A stretch of 7,992 nt of DNA from an uncultured Eubacteriales bacterium (GTDB lineage Bacteria; Bacillota; Clostridia; Oscillospirales; Ruminococcaceae), in NCBI GenBank assembly GCA_959605275.1, contig CAUHFD010000130.1, forward strand, positions 1 through 7,992, given 5' to 3'. This document shows, one piece after another, positions 1 through 5,986 of the stretch. The first letter of the stretch is position 1, and the number at the start of each line of letters is the position of its first letter. Both the position numbers and the translations under genes were made by a program. A model generated the notes under the pieces. It worked only from the letters and a program-made list of their open reading frames with translations. It did no database searches and was not told the origin of the DNA.

Positions 1-1203
1 CTGTATTATGCCAACCGGGTGGTGCCGATGCTGCCTGAGGCGCTCTCTAACGGTATCTGCTCTTTGAATCCTCATGAGGATAGATTAGCTTTTTCCGCCC
101 TGCTGACAGTCAGCGCGGACGGGAAACTGGTAGATTTTGATTTTCAAAAATCAGTCATCTGTTCCCGTGTGAAAGGGGTTTACAGTGAAATCAATCAAAT
201 TCTGGAACAGACAGCGTCCCCTGAAATCACCGAAAAATATGCCGGATTAACCGATACGCTGTTTCAAATGGAACAGCTTGCCGATATTTTAACCGCAAAC
301 CGCAAAAATCGCGGCGCTCCCGAGATCGATACCACCGAAAGCAAAATCATCATCGGTGAAGACGGTTCCGTTTCGGATATCAAGCCGCGGGAGCGAGGAA
401 AATCGGAACGGATCATTGAGGAATTTATGCTGCTTGCCAACGAAGCGGCGGCGGCACTGGGCAGAAAGCTGGATCTTCCCTTTGTTTACCGCGTCCACGA
501 GCCGCCCTCTCCCGAAAAAGCAGAAAATTTGCAGGAAATTCTCCGGCTGCTGGGACTGCCGGTACCGACCTTTCAAACAGAGGTACAGCCGGGACAGCTT
601 GCCGCTGTTTTAGCAAACGCCAAGGGCACCCAATACGACGCCTTGATCAACACTTACGTTCTGCGTTCGATGGCAAAGGCAAAATACAGCGAACAACCGC
701 TCGGGCATTTCGGGCTGGTACTGCAGGACTACGCTCACTTTACCTCGCCGATCCGCCGTTATCCGGATCTGGCGATTCACCGCATCCTGTCTGATTTGGT
801 ATCAGGAATGCCCGCGGCAAAGGTACAAAAAAAATACGATAAGTTTGCGCCGTCCGCCGCACAGCAATCCACCCGCACCGAACTGCGCGCCATGCAGGCA
901 GAGCGGGAATGTGAAGATTGTTACAAAGCCGAATTTATGACCAACCATCAGGGCGAGCCGTTTGACGGACAAGTTTCTTCGGTAACGCCGCAGGGACTGT
1001 ATGTAGAACTTCCAAACACCGTAGAGGGATTGATTCGCACCGAAAGTTTGGGAGACGGCTATGCATTTGACGGGTTGATCGAAATGAAAGCACCCGGCAG
1101 CAGCAAAAGCTACCGGGTCGGAGATAACATAAAAGTAATCTGCGTCCGTGCTGATGTGAACAGTGGTCAAATCGATTTTGAACCGGCGGATGACCAAGCA
1201 TAA
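1..1203 (+). CDS. rnr: Ribonuclease R (VacB/RNase II family), 3' part; 5' end outside window
   Basis: This is a processive 3'-to-5' exoribonuclease that degrades structured RNA in the cytoplasm and takes part in rRNA and tmRNA quality control. The frame is open from base 1, giving 400 visible codons, so the GTG at 19 is internal and not the start. The first visible residues (LYYANRVVPMLPEALSNG, then CSLNP) match the RNB core just after the catalytic aspartate region. The family motif HFTSPIRRYPDLAIHR lies at about nt 736-783. From about nt 950 the C-terminus forms an S1 RNA-binding domain (FDGQVSSVTPQGLYVELPN, then VEGLIRTESL), and there is no long basic tail. The N-terminal cold-shock domains and the first half of RNB are missing only because of the window edge. 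In many Firmicutes rnr is followed by smpB; here it is followed by a palindromic element and a terminator. The family call is secure. RNase R rather than another RNase II-type enzyme rests on the S1 end and overall similarity. Confidence 0.95.
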   Translation: MYYANRVVPMLPEALSNGICSLNPHEDRLAFSALLTVSADGKLVDFDFQKSVICSRVKGVYSEINQILEQTASPEITEKYAGLTDTLFQMEQLADILTANRKNRGAPEIDTTESKIIIGEDGSVSDIKPRERGKSERIIEEFMLLANEAAAALGRKLDLPFVYRVHEPPSPEKAENLQEILRLLGLPVPTFQTEVQPGQLAAVLANAKGTQYDALINTYVLRSMAKAKYSEQPLGHFGLVLQDYAHFTSPIRRYPDLAIHRILSDLVSGMPAAKVQKKYDKFAPSAAQQSTRTELRAMQAERECEDCYKAEFMTNHQGEPFDGQVSSVTPQGLYVELPNTVEGLIRTESLGDGYAFDGLIEMKAPGSSKSYRVGDNIKVICVRADVNSGQIDFEPADDQA

Positions 1204-1253
1204 GATAATGTCTACTGAACAAATCAAAAATTTGATTTGTTCGAACGGACATT
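1201..1253. repeat. Palindromic element at the rnr stop codon, copy 1
   Basis: An inverted repeat has perfect 12-bp arms (GAACAAATCAAA at 1217-1228 and its complement at 1231-1242) around AA. An outer 6-bp stem pairs AATGTC (1207-1212) with GACATT (1248-1253). It starts 3 bp after the rnr TAA. A 19-bp core, AATCAAAAATTTGATTTGT (1222-1240), recurs exactly at 1996-2014 beyond the stop of the small RHH gene. The stem is AT-rich and no T-run follows it, so it does not look like a classical terminator. It could stabilise the 3' end of the mRNA or be a REP-like dispersed element. Confidence 0.7.
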
Positions 1254-1332
1254 AAGATATCATCCGGATAAAAAAGCAATCCAAATGAACCGACAAAATA
1301 CCGACCCGTGCTTTCATGAATACTTTCCAAAT

Positions 1333-1369
1333 AAATTTAAGCGTGAGGGAAACCCCCACGCTTAAATTT
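1333..1369. terminator. Bidirectional terminator between convergent rnr and cysteine-protein gene
   Basis: A 13-bp perfect stem (AAATTTAAGCGTG at 1333-1345 with 1357-1369) continues through an A/C mismatch into a GGG/CCC inner stem closed by an AAA loop. The arm ends in ATTT, and the symmetrical A/T base lets it act on both strands. It lies about 130 bp after the rnr stop and 35 bp beyond the stop of the minus-strand gene at 1404, as expected for a shared convergent terminator. Confidence 0.8.
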
Positions 1370-1403
1370 GTTCTCTATTTATCCATACATATCTAATTTA
1401 TTG

Positions 1404-1589
1404 TTATTCGTCCTCATCGTGGAAATGACCTGTCCAGCCAAAGCTCACTGACATTTCTTCTTCTTCCGGCAACTTTAAGGTGGTAACATAGGATCCACAA
1501 ACGCCGAGTTCATTTAAAACAATTTCTTCTCGAGTACAGCGGTCGCTCTTATAAAATGTACAAATTTTATTTTGACAGACAACCTTCAT
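1404..1589 (-). CDS. Small four-cysteine protein, probable metal-binding, function unknown
   Basis: This 61-aa protein has Cys5, Cys10, Cys18 and Cys31 (C-X4-C-X7-C-X12-C) in the first half, in the context CQNKICTFYKSDRC. The tail is acidic (PEEEE, and FHDEDE at the end). The cysteine spacing recalls small zinc-binding hypothetical proteins of Clostridia and their phages, loosely like DUF1540-type proteins, but I cannot assign a family. There is no signal peptide or membrane segment, so it is probably cytoplasmic. The start is well supported: AGGAGGAGGA (complement of 1593-1602) lies just upstream of the ATG. Transcription should begin at a consensus promoter about 27 bp upstream of the start codon, inside a large palindrome, so the gene is probably strongly expressed when derepressed. 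It converges on rnr and diverges from the RHH gene at 1817. A metal-linked role is inference from the cysteines only. Confidence 0.75.
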   Translation of the reverse strand: MKVVCQNKICTFYKSDRCTREEIVLNELGVCGSYVTTLKLPEEEEMSVSFGWTGHFHDEDE

Positions 1590-1607
1590 ATATCCTCCTC
1601 CTATTCA

Positions 1608-1644
1608 GTAATAATTATTCATATTATATATGAATAATTATTAC
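1608..1644. promoter_or_regulatory. 37-bp perfect palindrome over the promoter, putative operator
   Basis: The arm GTAATAATTATTCATAT (1608-1624) is repeated as its exact reverse complement at 1628-1644 around a 3-bp centre. It spans the promoter spacer, the -10 and the start site of the minus-strand gene at 1404-1589, so a bound protein would block RNA polymerase. Each arm also contains the smaller palindrome AATAATTATT, which suggests two dimer sites. The AT-rich sequence superficially recalls Fur/PerR-family boxes but matches none exactly. The regulator is unknown; the divergent RHH protein at 1817 is one candidate. It lies upstream of the start codon and is too AT-rich to be a terminator. 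Confidence 0.7.
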
Positions 1645-1651
1645 TTGTCAA
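1623..1651 (-). promoter_or_regulatory. Perfect consensus sigma-A promoter of the cysteine-protein gene
   Basis: On the minus strand, TTGACA (complement of 1646-1651) is followed by exactly 17 bp and then TATAAT (complement of 1623-1628). Both hexamers and the spacer match the housekeeping consensus without a mismatch. The predicted start point, near 1616, leaves a short leader of roughly 27 nt carrying the AGGAGG site. So ideal a promoter usually needs a repressor, which fits the palindrome lying on it. Confidence 0.85.
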
Positions 1652-1668
1652 CAATCTCGATTTATTCG

Positions 1669-1677
1669 TGCTAAAAT
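1669..1677 (+). promoter_or_regulatory. Candidate extended -10 for the RHH gene at 1817
   Basis: TGCTAAAAT fits the extended -10 pattern TGnTANNNT. No good -35 lies 16-18 bp upstream; a TTGTCA at 1645-1650 is 21 bp away and overlaps the -35 of the divergent promoter. If used, it gives a leader of about 130 nt. This is a weak call. Confidence 0.3.
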
Positions 1678-1715
1678 ATTATGGGGTTTTATTGAAAAAC
1701 ATTATATATTTCTAA

Positions 1716-1736
1716 TAGAGAATTCCCTATTCTCTG
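1716..1736 (+). other. Small hairpin in the leader of the RHH gene
   Basis: AGAGAAT (1717-1723) pairs with ATTCTCT (1729-1735) around TCCCT, with a possible outer U-G pair. It lies about 80 nt before the start codon, between the candidate -10 and the gene. The rest of 1650-1816 is AT-rich up to about 1745 and then turns GC-rich (GCGGCAGGCATCCCCCG). I recognise no riboswitch in it. Confidence 0.35.
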
Positions 1737-1816
1737 TAAGGAATGATAACGGATAGCGGCAGGCATCCCCCGTTTGCTAAAGCCCGACCAAGACAAGAAA
1801 GGAAAGATTTCAGTTC

Positions 1817-1978
1817 ATGAAGCCACTAAAAGAGCGGGTCAGCATTTCTCTCGACCCAGATGTAATTGAAGAAACTAAAAAATTAGCGGAAGAAGCCGAC
1901 CGCCCTTTTTCTCAATATATTAATATCGTCTTAAAACATAATATCAAAAATCAAAAGGAAAAACAAGATATTTTATAA
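1817..1978 (+). CDS. Small ribbon-helix-helix DNA-binding protein (Arc/CopG-like)
   Basis: This 53-aa reading frame carries a ribbon-helix-helix pattern. Residues 7-12 (RVSISL) form the DNA-contact strand. Helix A begins at DPDVIEETKKLAEEAD (13-28), a turn follows at RPFS (29-32), and helix B is QYINIVLKHNI (33-43). The tail is Lys/Gln-rich. Such proteins act as dimers and are repressors, plasmid copy-control proteins or antitoxins. No toxin-sized frame follows on the plus strand, so it appears to be a solo regulator. ATG at 1817 is the only usable start, because the frame is closed by TAA at 1778 and has no ATG, GTG or TTG between. The ribosome site is poor in spacing: AGGA lies about 13 nt before the ATG, although GGAAAG is nearer. 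It diverges from the cysteine gene, whose operator it might bind. The fold is fairly certain from the pattern; the target is unknown. Confidence 0.75.
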   Translation: MKPLKERVSISLDPDVIEETKKLAEEADRPFSQYINIVLKHNIKNQKEKQDIL

Positions 1979-2025
1979 ATAATGTTGGCAAAACCAATCA
2001 AAAATTTGATTTGTGCTAACGACTA
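1976..2025. repeat. Palindromic element at the RHH stop codon, copy 2
   Basis: This element starts at the TAA of the small RHH gene and resembles the one at the rnr stop: TAA-(N)-ATAATGT, a spacer, then the identical 19-bp core at 1996-2014, followed by a similar CNAACG. Inner arms AATCAAA/TTTGATT flank AA. Outer arms GTTGGCA (1984-1990) and TGCTAAC (2014-2020) pair with one G-U. The outer stem differs from copy 1 yet still pairs, as expected if the RNA fold is what matters. Confidence 0.65.
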
Positions 2026-2038
2026 TCGCTGTACATAT

Positions 2039-2070
2039 CCAGAAAAATGCGAAATTTCGTAATTTTCTGG
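2039..2070. repeat. Long hairpin with 16-nt arms
   Basis: CCAGAAAAATGCGAAA (2039-2054) faces TTTCGTAATTTTCTGG (2055-2070). Fourteen positions are Watson-Crick, one is A/A and one would be a G-U pair in RNA. With no unpaired loop bases between the arms, a few central pairs must open for the RNA to fold. No T-run follows immediately. It lies between the post-RHH element and the terminator at 2167 and may belong to a larger structured intergenic element. Confidence 0.55.
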
Positions 2071-2113
2071 GTTCAAACATTTCTTGAGTTTTTCTCATAT
2101 TCCGGGTTTTATC

Positions 2114-2153
2114 CGATGCCGGAGATCAAAGCGTGAAATTGCTTTTGGCATCG
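2114..2153 (+). other. Interrupted stem-loop in the intergenic region
   Basis: CGATGCC (2114-2120) pairs with GGCATCG (2147-2153). Inside it AAAGC (2128-2132) pairs with GCTTT (2141-2145), leaving a 7-nt bulge on the left side. Together with the two hairpins before it this makes 1979-2166 unusually rich in pairing for a non-coding stretch. I recognise no RNA family. Confidence 0.35.
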
Positions 2154-2166
2154 CTTATCAAACATA

Positions 2167-2204
2167 AAAAGCGCGGTTACTGTTTAGACAGCAACCGCGC
2201 TTTT
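2167..2204 (-). terminator. Intrinsic terminator of the tetR-ABC operon
   Basis: A 16-bp stem with one mismatch (AAAAGCGCGGTTACTG at 2167-2182 with 2189-2204) closes on a 6-nt loop. On the minus strand the GC-rich stem is followed by TTTTTATG, and it begins 3 bp past the permease stop codon at 2208. The arm also ends in TTTT on the plus strand, so it may stop transcription arriving from the RHH gene too. Confidence 0.9.
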
Positions 2205-2207
2205 ATG

Positions 2208-5200
2208 CTATTCTACTGATTTTAAAGATTCCACCATGTTGATTTTCTTCAACTGAAAATGAAGGGTAATATTCACAATCAGCGTAAATAATATCGTCAG
2301 TGCCGCCGCAAATAAGAAACAGGGTGCACTGATATCCGGTGCAAACATGACCGCGTCCACCTCTGCGGTCACAATCACAAACCGCTCCAGAAAGACGCCC
2401 AAAATCAAACCGATCATAATACCAAATGCCGCCGCGATATTGTTTTCGCGGTAAATATAGGCGGAAACCTCTTTGTCGTAAAAACCGAGCACCTTAATGG
2501 TCGCAAGCTCCCGGATTCGCTCATTTACGTTGATGTTGACCAGGTTGTACATGACGATAAAGGCGAGCGCGCCCGCCGAGATAATCAGTACCCAAACGAT
2601 GCTGTTTAAGCTCCCCATCATGTCGGTAAACCGTCCCATTCCCTCACTGGAATAAGACACCCCCAAAAATCCCCCGTGGTCAAGAAGCTGTTCCGCGGCG
2701 GCGCTCCGGTCGCAATCCTCGCTGACATTGAATAAGAAGGTGTTATAGGCGGGTTCGGTTCGGAAAGAGGATTCGTAAAGCGCCGGCGACATATAAACAT
2801 AGTTGAGCGCATAATTTTCACAAACCCCGGTAATCGGCACCGTGATCGGACGCCCGTCCGGATTATTCAGCGTAATGTCATCCCCCGTGCTCAGCGAGAG
2901 CAGCTTTGCCAGCTTTTCATTGATAATTACGCCGTCGTCGTTCAGCGAGAGCTTTTGATGCCCGATTCGCTCCCGCAGGTTGATGTAATCTCCAATCTGT
3001 TCCGGCTCCTGCGGCACATACAGGTTGATATTTTTAATAACCGAACCGTTGGTAGCATCCAAACTGCGATGAACAATCTTGATACTTTGTTTGACGCCGT
3101 CGATCCCGTTTAAAAAGTCCTGCAACGGCGCGGTATCGGTAACGTCATCCTCCATTACCGCAATCGCATCATAAACAAAGATATTGCCGTATTGCTTGTC
3201 TGCAATCGAGGAGATCGAATATTTTAATCCGAAGCCGGTCAGCATCAGCGCAGTGCATCCGGCAATGCCGATAATTGTCATCGCCACTCGACGCTTATAT
3301 CGGAAGATATTACGCAATGTGACTTTGTGAATAAAGGAAAGTTTGCTCCAGATAAAAGTAATTCTTTCCAGCAGTACCCGCTTGCCCGATTTGGGTGCGC
3401 GGGGACGCATCAGTTTTGCCGGTCCCGAACTGAGCGCCTTGTTGCAGGCAGCGAAAGCGGATACACCGGTGCAAAGCACCGCCACCGCAGTACATGCCAC
3501 CGCATAATCCCATCTGAACGGTGTCATCGGATCAGGCAGATAATACATGATGCTGTAAGCCCGAATGATCACCCGCGGGAAAAGCTGGAATCCCACCGTC
3601 AACCCGATGGCACTTCCTATCACGCTTGCCGTAATTGCATAAAGCAGATACTTGGAGACAATCGTTCTCTTTCCGTATCCAAGCGCCTTCATGGTGCCGA
3701 TCTGTGTGCGCTGCTCCTCCACCATTCTGGTCATCGTGGTCAGGCAGACCAACGCCGCCACCAACACGAAAAAGACCGGGAACACCTTGGCAATTGCGTC
3801 TACCTTTTCGGCGTCCTCTTCATAGCCGGAATAACCGGGATTATTATCCCTGTCCCAGACATACCATACCGGCTCAGCCAGCTCGGCAAGTTTGTTTTCC
3901 GCCTCTTTGATTTTTTTGCGGGCTTCCTCCAGTTTTTCTCCCGATTCTGTCTTTTGACTCTCGTATTCGGCAAATCCCTTGTCGTACTCCGCTTGCCCGT
4001 CGGTCAGTTTTTGTTTGGCGTCTGCCAGCTCCTGCAAGCCTTTCTCTTTTTCCACTGCCAGCAAGGCTTCTTTTTCGGCAAGCTCCTGCTTGGCGGCGGT
4101 CAGCTTTTGGGCGGTTTCGGTCAGAAGTGTGTTGCTGTCAACCAGCTTTTGCTCCTCCTCGGTATAGGTCATCCCTTCTGCCGTTTTTCCCTCTTTCAAG
4201 GCATTTAGCTTGGTAAATCCGGCATTTAATACGCTTTCCTGCGCCGAGAGATTGGCGTTGATGGTACCGACCGCCTGCAATGCTGCTGCTTTCAGTGTCG
4301 GTTTTTGCTCTGCCGGCGCTTGAATGTATCCGGTCAGCAAGTTTGCAAATGCCGAGCCGTCCGATCCGTCGGCCGCCGCAAGCAGTTGGGCGGCAGCGAT
4401 GGTTTGCTGTACCTGTTCCGGAAAATCAGCCGGATCGGCAATTGACACGGTTTCATAATTCTCCAGAATACTGTTTATCCCGGCAACGGTTGCTTTTGCT
4501 CCGTTCAGCTGCTCTTTGCCGCTGCTTAACTCCGATTCCCATATCAGCAAGCCTTGCTGATACTGTTTCAGCCCGCTTTCATATTCTGCCTGCCCGTCCG
4601 CAAGTTCCTGCTTCCCGTTTTCCAGCTGTGTTTGCGCATCGGCAATTTGCTCTTGATACGCGGTTTGCCCGTCCTGATACTCCCGGTATCCGTCGTCAAG
4701 CTCCTTTTTTGCGGAAGCAAGCTGTTTTTCGACTTTGCTTAATTCTTCATTTCTGGTCTTTTCGCCGTCCGCAAGCTCCTGCTTTGCCTGATCAATCTCG
4801 GCTTGCGCGTCCTCATGTATTTCTTCATAACGTAGCTGCGCACGGTGTTCTGCAATTTCTTCCAGTGTTGCCGCCTTTTCTTCGACCAATCTGTCATACT
4901 CTTCCTCAAACGGCGACACTCCTTTGGTACTATCCAACGTCAGATACAGGTCGGTATAAACCTCAATGTTAAAGTCCTGCTCCGGAATCATCATAAACGC
5001 GTCAATCGAACCGTCACCAATCAAACTGTTTCCGCGGCTAAAGCTGATGTACTGAGGAGATTCAATCACTCCCACGATGGTGAAAGTATCGGTTTTCAGG
5101 CTGTCACCGATGTCGGAGGTTTTCAGATAAAGCGTAATCTTACTGCCGATAGAAAAATCCACATTCGCAAGCGAACTGTGTTCTACCACACACTCGCCCG

Positions 5201-5606
5201 AATTTTCAGGCAGTCTGCCCTCCTTAAGCACCGGGCGGTTCAGATAGTTCTCATCCTCCTCTGCCGCACCGGTTGGTATCGAAAGAGCTTTGACAATGAT
5301 ATTGGTGTTGTCAGTTGCCTGAACAAAGCTGTCCACCGAATATGCCGGCATCATCCCCCGGATCCCGTCGGTATTTTTTATGGCATCGACATCCTCATCG
5401 GTAAAACCCAGGGTGGATTTCAGATGAAGATCCATCAGACGGGTATCTGCAAAATAATGGGTTGCCGTCAGCTTCATATCGGGGCAGCAAACCTTTACAC
5501 CGGCAAAAAAGCCGGTCCCCACCGCTATAATTGCCAGGATAGACAGAAAACGGTTTTTTGTTTTCCATATTTCCCGAAGCAGTTCCTTTCTCAGGACTTT
5601 TTTCAT
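2208..5606 (-). CDS. FtsX/MacB-type ABC transporter permease with long coiled-coil extracellular insert
   Basis: This 1132-aa integral membrane protein should pair with the ATPase at 5987. TM1 is at about residues 19-37, followed by an extracytoplasmic MacB-like region to about 235. A long coiled coil fills about 236-375 and 455-577, with an Ala-rich link between. The repeats follow ELxDGxxEYxxG (QELADGQAEYESG near 333-345, QKLTDGQAEYDKG near 532-544). A three-TM FtsX domain covers about 605-725, with the coupling stretch EEQRTQIGTMKALGYGKR at 630-647. Another TM (773-793), an extracytoplasmic domain (800-995) and a last FtsX domain (1002-1120, with NERIRELATIKVLGF) complete eight predicted TMs. 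I chose ATG 5606 (MKKVLRKELL) because AAGGGA lies just before it; an in-frame ATG at 5648 falls in a palindromic repeat and adds only a repeat-encoded leader. The coiled coil suggests transmembrane mechanical coupling to an envelope target or export of peptides or lipids. The substrate cannot be read from sequence. Confidence 0.92.
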   Translation of the reverse strand: MKKVLRKELLREIWKTKNRFLSILAIIAVGTGFFAGVKVCCPDMKLTATHYFADTRLMDLHLKSTLGFTDEDVDAIKNTDGIRGMMPAYSVDSFVQATDNTNIIVKALSIPTGAAEEDENYLNRPVLKEGRLPENSGECVVEHSSLANVDFSIGSKITLYLKTSDIGDSLKTDTFTIVGVIESPQYISFSRGNSLIGDGSIDAFMMIPEQDFNIEVYTDLYLTLDSTKGVSPFEEEYDRLVEEKAATLEEIAEHRAQLRYEEIHEDAQAEIDQAKQELADGEKTRNEELSKVEKQLASAKKELDDGYREYQDGQTAYQEQIADAQTQLENGKQELADGQAEYESGLKQYQQGLLIWESELSSGKEQLNGAKATVAGINSILENYETVSIADPADFPEQVQQTIAAAQLLAAADGSDGSAFANLLTGYIQAPAEQKPTLKAAALQAVGTINANLSAQESVLNAGFTKLNALKEGKTAEGMTYTEEEQKLVDSNTLLTETAQKLTAAKQELAEKEALLAVEKEKGLQELADAKQKLTDGQAEYDKGFAEYESQKTESGEKLEEARKKIKEAENKLAELAEPVWYVWDRDNNPGYSGYEEDAEKVDAIAKVFPVFFVLVAALVCLTTMTRMVEEQRTQIGTMKALGYGKRTIVSKYLLYAITASVIGSAIGLTVGFQLFPRVIIRAYSIMYYLPDPMTPFRWDYAVACTAVAVLCTGVSAFAACNKALSSGPAKLMRPRAPKSGKRVLLERITFIWSKLSFIHKVTLRNIFRYKRRVAMTIIGIAGCTALMLTGFGLKYSISSIADKQYGNIFVYDAIAVMEDDVTDTAPLQDFLNGIDGVKQSIKIVHRSLDATNGSVIKNINLYVPQEPEQIGDYINLRERIGHQKLSLNDDGVIINEKLAKLLSLSTGDDITLNNPDGRPITVPITGVCENYALNYVYMSPALYESSFRTEPAYNTFLFNVSEDCDRSAAAEQLLDHGGFLGVSYSSEGMGRFTDMMGSLNSIVWVLIISAGALAFIVMYNLVNINVNERIRELATIKVLGFYDKEVSAYIYRENNIAAAFGIMIGLILGVFLERFVIVTAEVDAVMFAPDISAPCFLFAAALTILFTLIVNITLHFQLKKINMVESLKSVE

Positions 5607-5626
5607 TGGTATCCCTTGTCCTTTCC

Positions 5627-5647
5627 TGCAGGGGATAATCCCCTGCA
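5627..5647. repeat. Palindromic repeat just upstream of the permease ribosome site
   Basis: TGCAGGGGAT (5627-5636) and ATCCCCTGCA (5638-5647) form a perfect 10-bp hairpin around one base. In the minus-strand mRNA it stands 20 nt before the permease start, directly ahead of the GGAAAGGACAAGGGA stretch. Two related hairpins lie at 5842-5860 and 5963-5982. It accounts for the upstream in-frame ATG at 5648. Confidence 0.75.
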
Positions 5648-5841
5648 CCCTATTTCGCGCACCAAGCTAGTTTAAGAATAAAACTTCAATGCCCGCGTTG
5701 CCGCTCACTTTCGTCCGCGAATAAACACAAAGCCGCTGGTTCTATCGTGCTTTTATATAAACTTGATTGCCCGCGAATTTACATAAATCTTATTCCGCGA
5801 ATTCCGACTTGATTTTTTTGCCCGCTTTGTCGCGAATTAAG

Positions 5842-5860
5842 TGCAGGCATTATGCCTGGC
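5842..5860. repeat. Palindromic cassette in repeat unit 2
   Basis: CAGGCAT (5844-5850) pairs with ATGCCTG (5852-5858) around one base. The flanking TG and GCA resemble the TGCAGG...CCTGCA frame of the hairpins at 5627 and 5963. The stem bases differ while pairing is kept, which suggests the fold is what persists. Confidence 0.55.
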
Positions 5861-5962
5861 AAAGCCGCTTGCTCTATCCTGCTTTGTACAATTTTATATC
5901 CTCTAACCTTATTCCGCGAGTAGAAAGCCTCATTCTTTCACTCACTTTCCCGCGATCTAAGG

Positions 5963-5982
5963 TGCAGGGAATTATTCCCTGC
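5963..5982. repeat. Palindromic cassette downstream of the ATPase stop
   Basis: GCAGGGAAT (5964-5972) pairs perfectly with ATTCCCTGC (5974-5982) around one base. It begins 4 bp beyond the ATPase stop codon on the minus strand. No T-run follows, so it is a poor terminator, but the hairpin could set the 3' end or stability of the tetR-ATPase part of the transcript relative to the permease part. Confidence 0.65.
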
Positions 5983-5986
5983 CCTG

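Larger units (their letters stand above)
5648..5986. repeat. Tandem degenerate repeats between the ABC ATPase and permease genes
   Basis: This gap has no credible gene. It contains two to three imperfect units with a period of about 115-120 bp. CGCGA recurs at 5716, 5772, 5796, 5831, 5915 and 5951. CTCACTTTC occurs at 5704 and 5941, and TTATTCCGCGA at 5790 and 5909. A 27-bp block, 5728-5754 against 5860-5886, matches at 23 positions (CAAAGCCGCT then TCTATC and TGCTTT). A palindromic cassette follows the CGCGA in units two and three but is absent from unit one. The pattern looks like a duplicated intergenic repeat family rather than remains of a coding gene. Confidence 0.65.

Noticed and set aside
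1204..1403. smpB or tmRNA after rnr, as in many Firmicutes.
   Set aside because: No SmpB-like frame and no tmRNA end or tag-coding segment is present; only a palindromic element and a terminator.
1740..1810. Possible c-di-GMP (GEMM) riboswitch, suggested by GATAACGG and a CTAAAGCCCGACC stretch.
   Set aside because: The conserved core and tetraloop-receptor arrangement cannot be aligned and the two required stems do not form. The likeness is limited to short words.
1817..1978. Type II toxin-antitoxin pair built on the RHH protein.
   Set aside because: No frame of toxin size (80-120 codons) follows or precedes it on the same strand. The downstream sequence is hairpin-rich non-coding DNA.
3327..4208. 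293-codon plus-strand open frame.
   Set aside because: It is the antisense of the permease coding region, with low-complexity residues (many F, Q, R, H) and no recognisable domain or ribosome site.
5607..5648. Longer permease start at ATG 5648 (adds 14 residues, MQGIIPCRKGQGIP).
   Set aside because: The extension is the translation of a palindromic repeat and the ribosome site. AAGGGA lies directly before ATG 5606, and MKKVLRKELLREIWK is a typical N-terminus for this family.
4845..5675. 276-codon plus-strand open frame.
   Set aside because: It is also antisense to the permease. Its C-terminal end is repeat-derived, and the composition is typical of a shadow frame.
5648..5986. CRISPR-like array, because of the recurring CGCGA motif.
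   Set aside because: The repeats are degenerate, spacing is irregular (24 to 84 bp), and no constant repeat of 23-40 bp occurs. It is better described as a tandem intergenic repeat.
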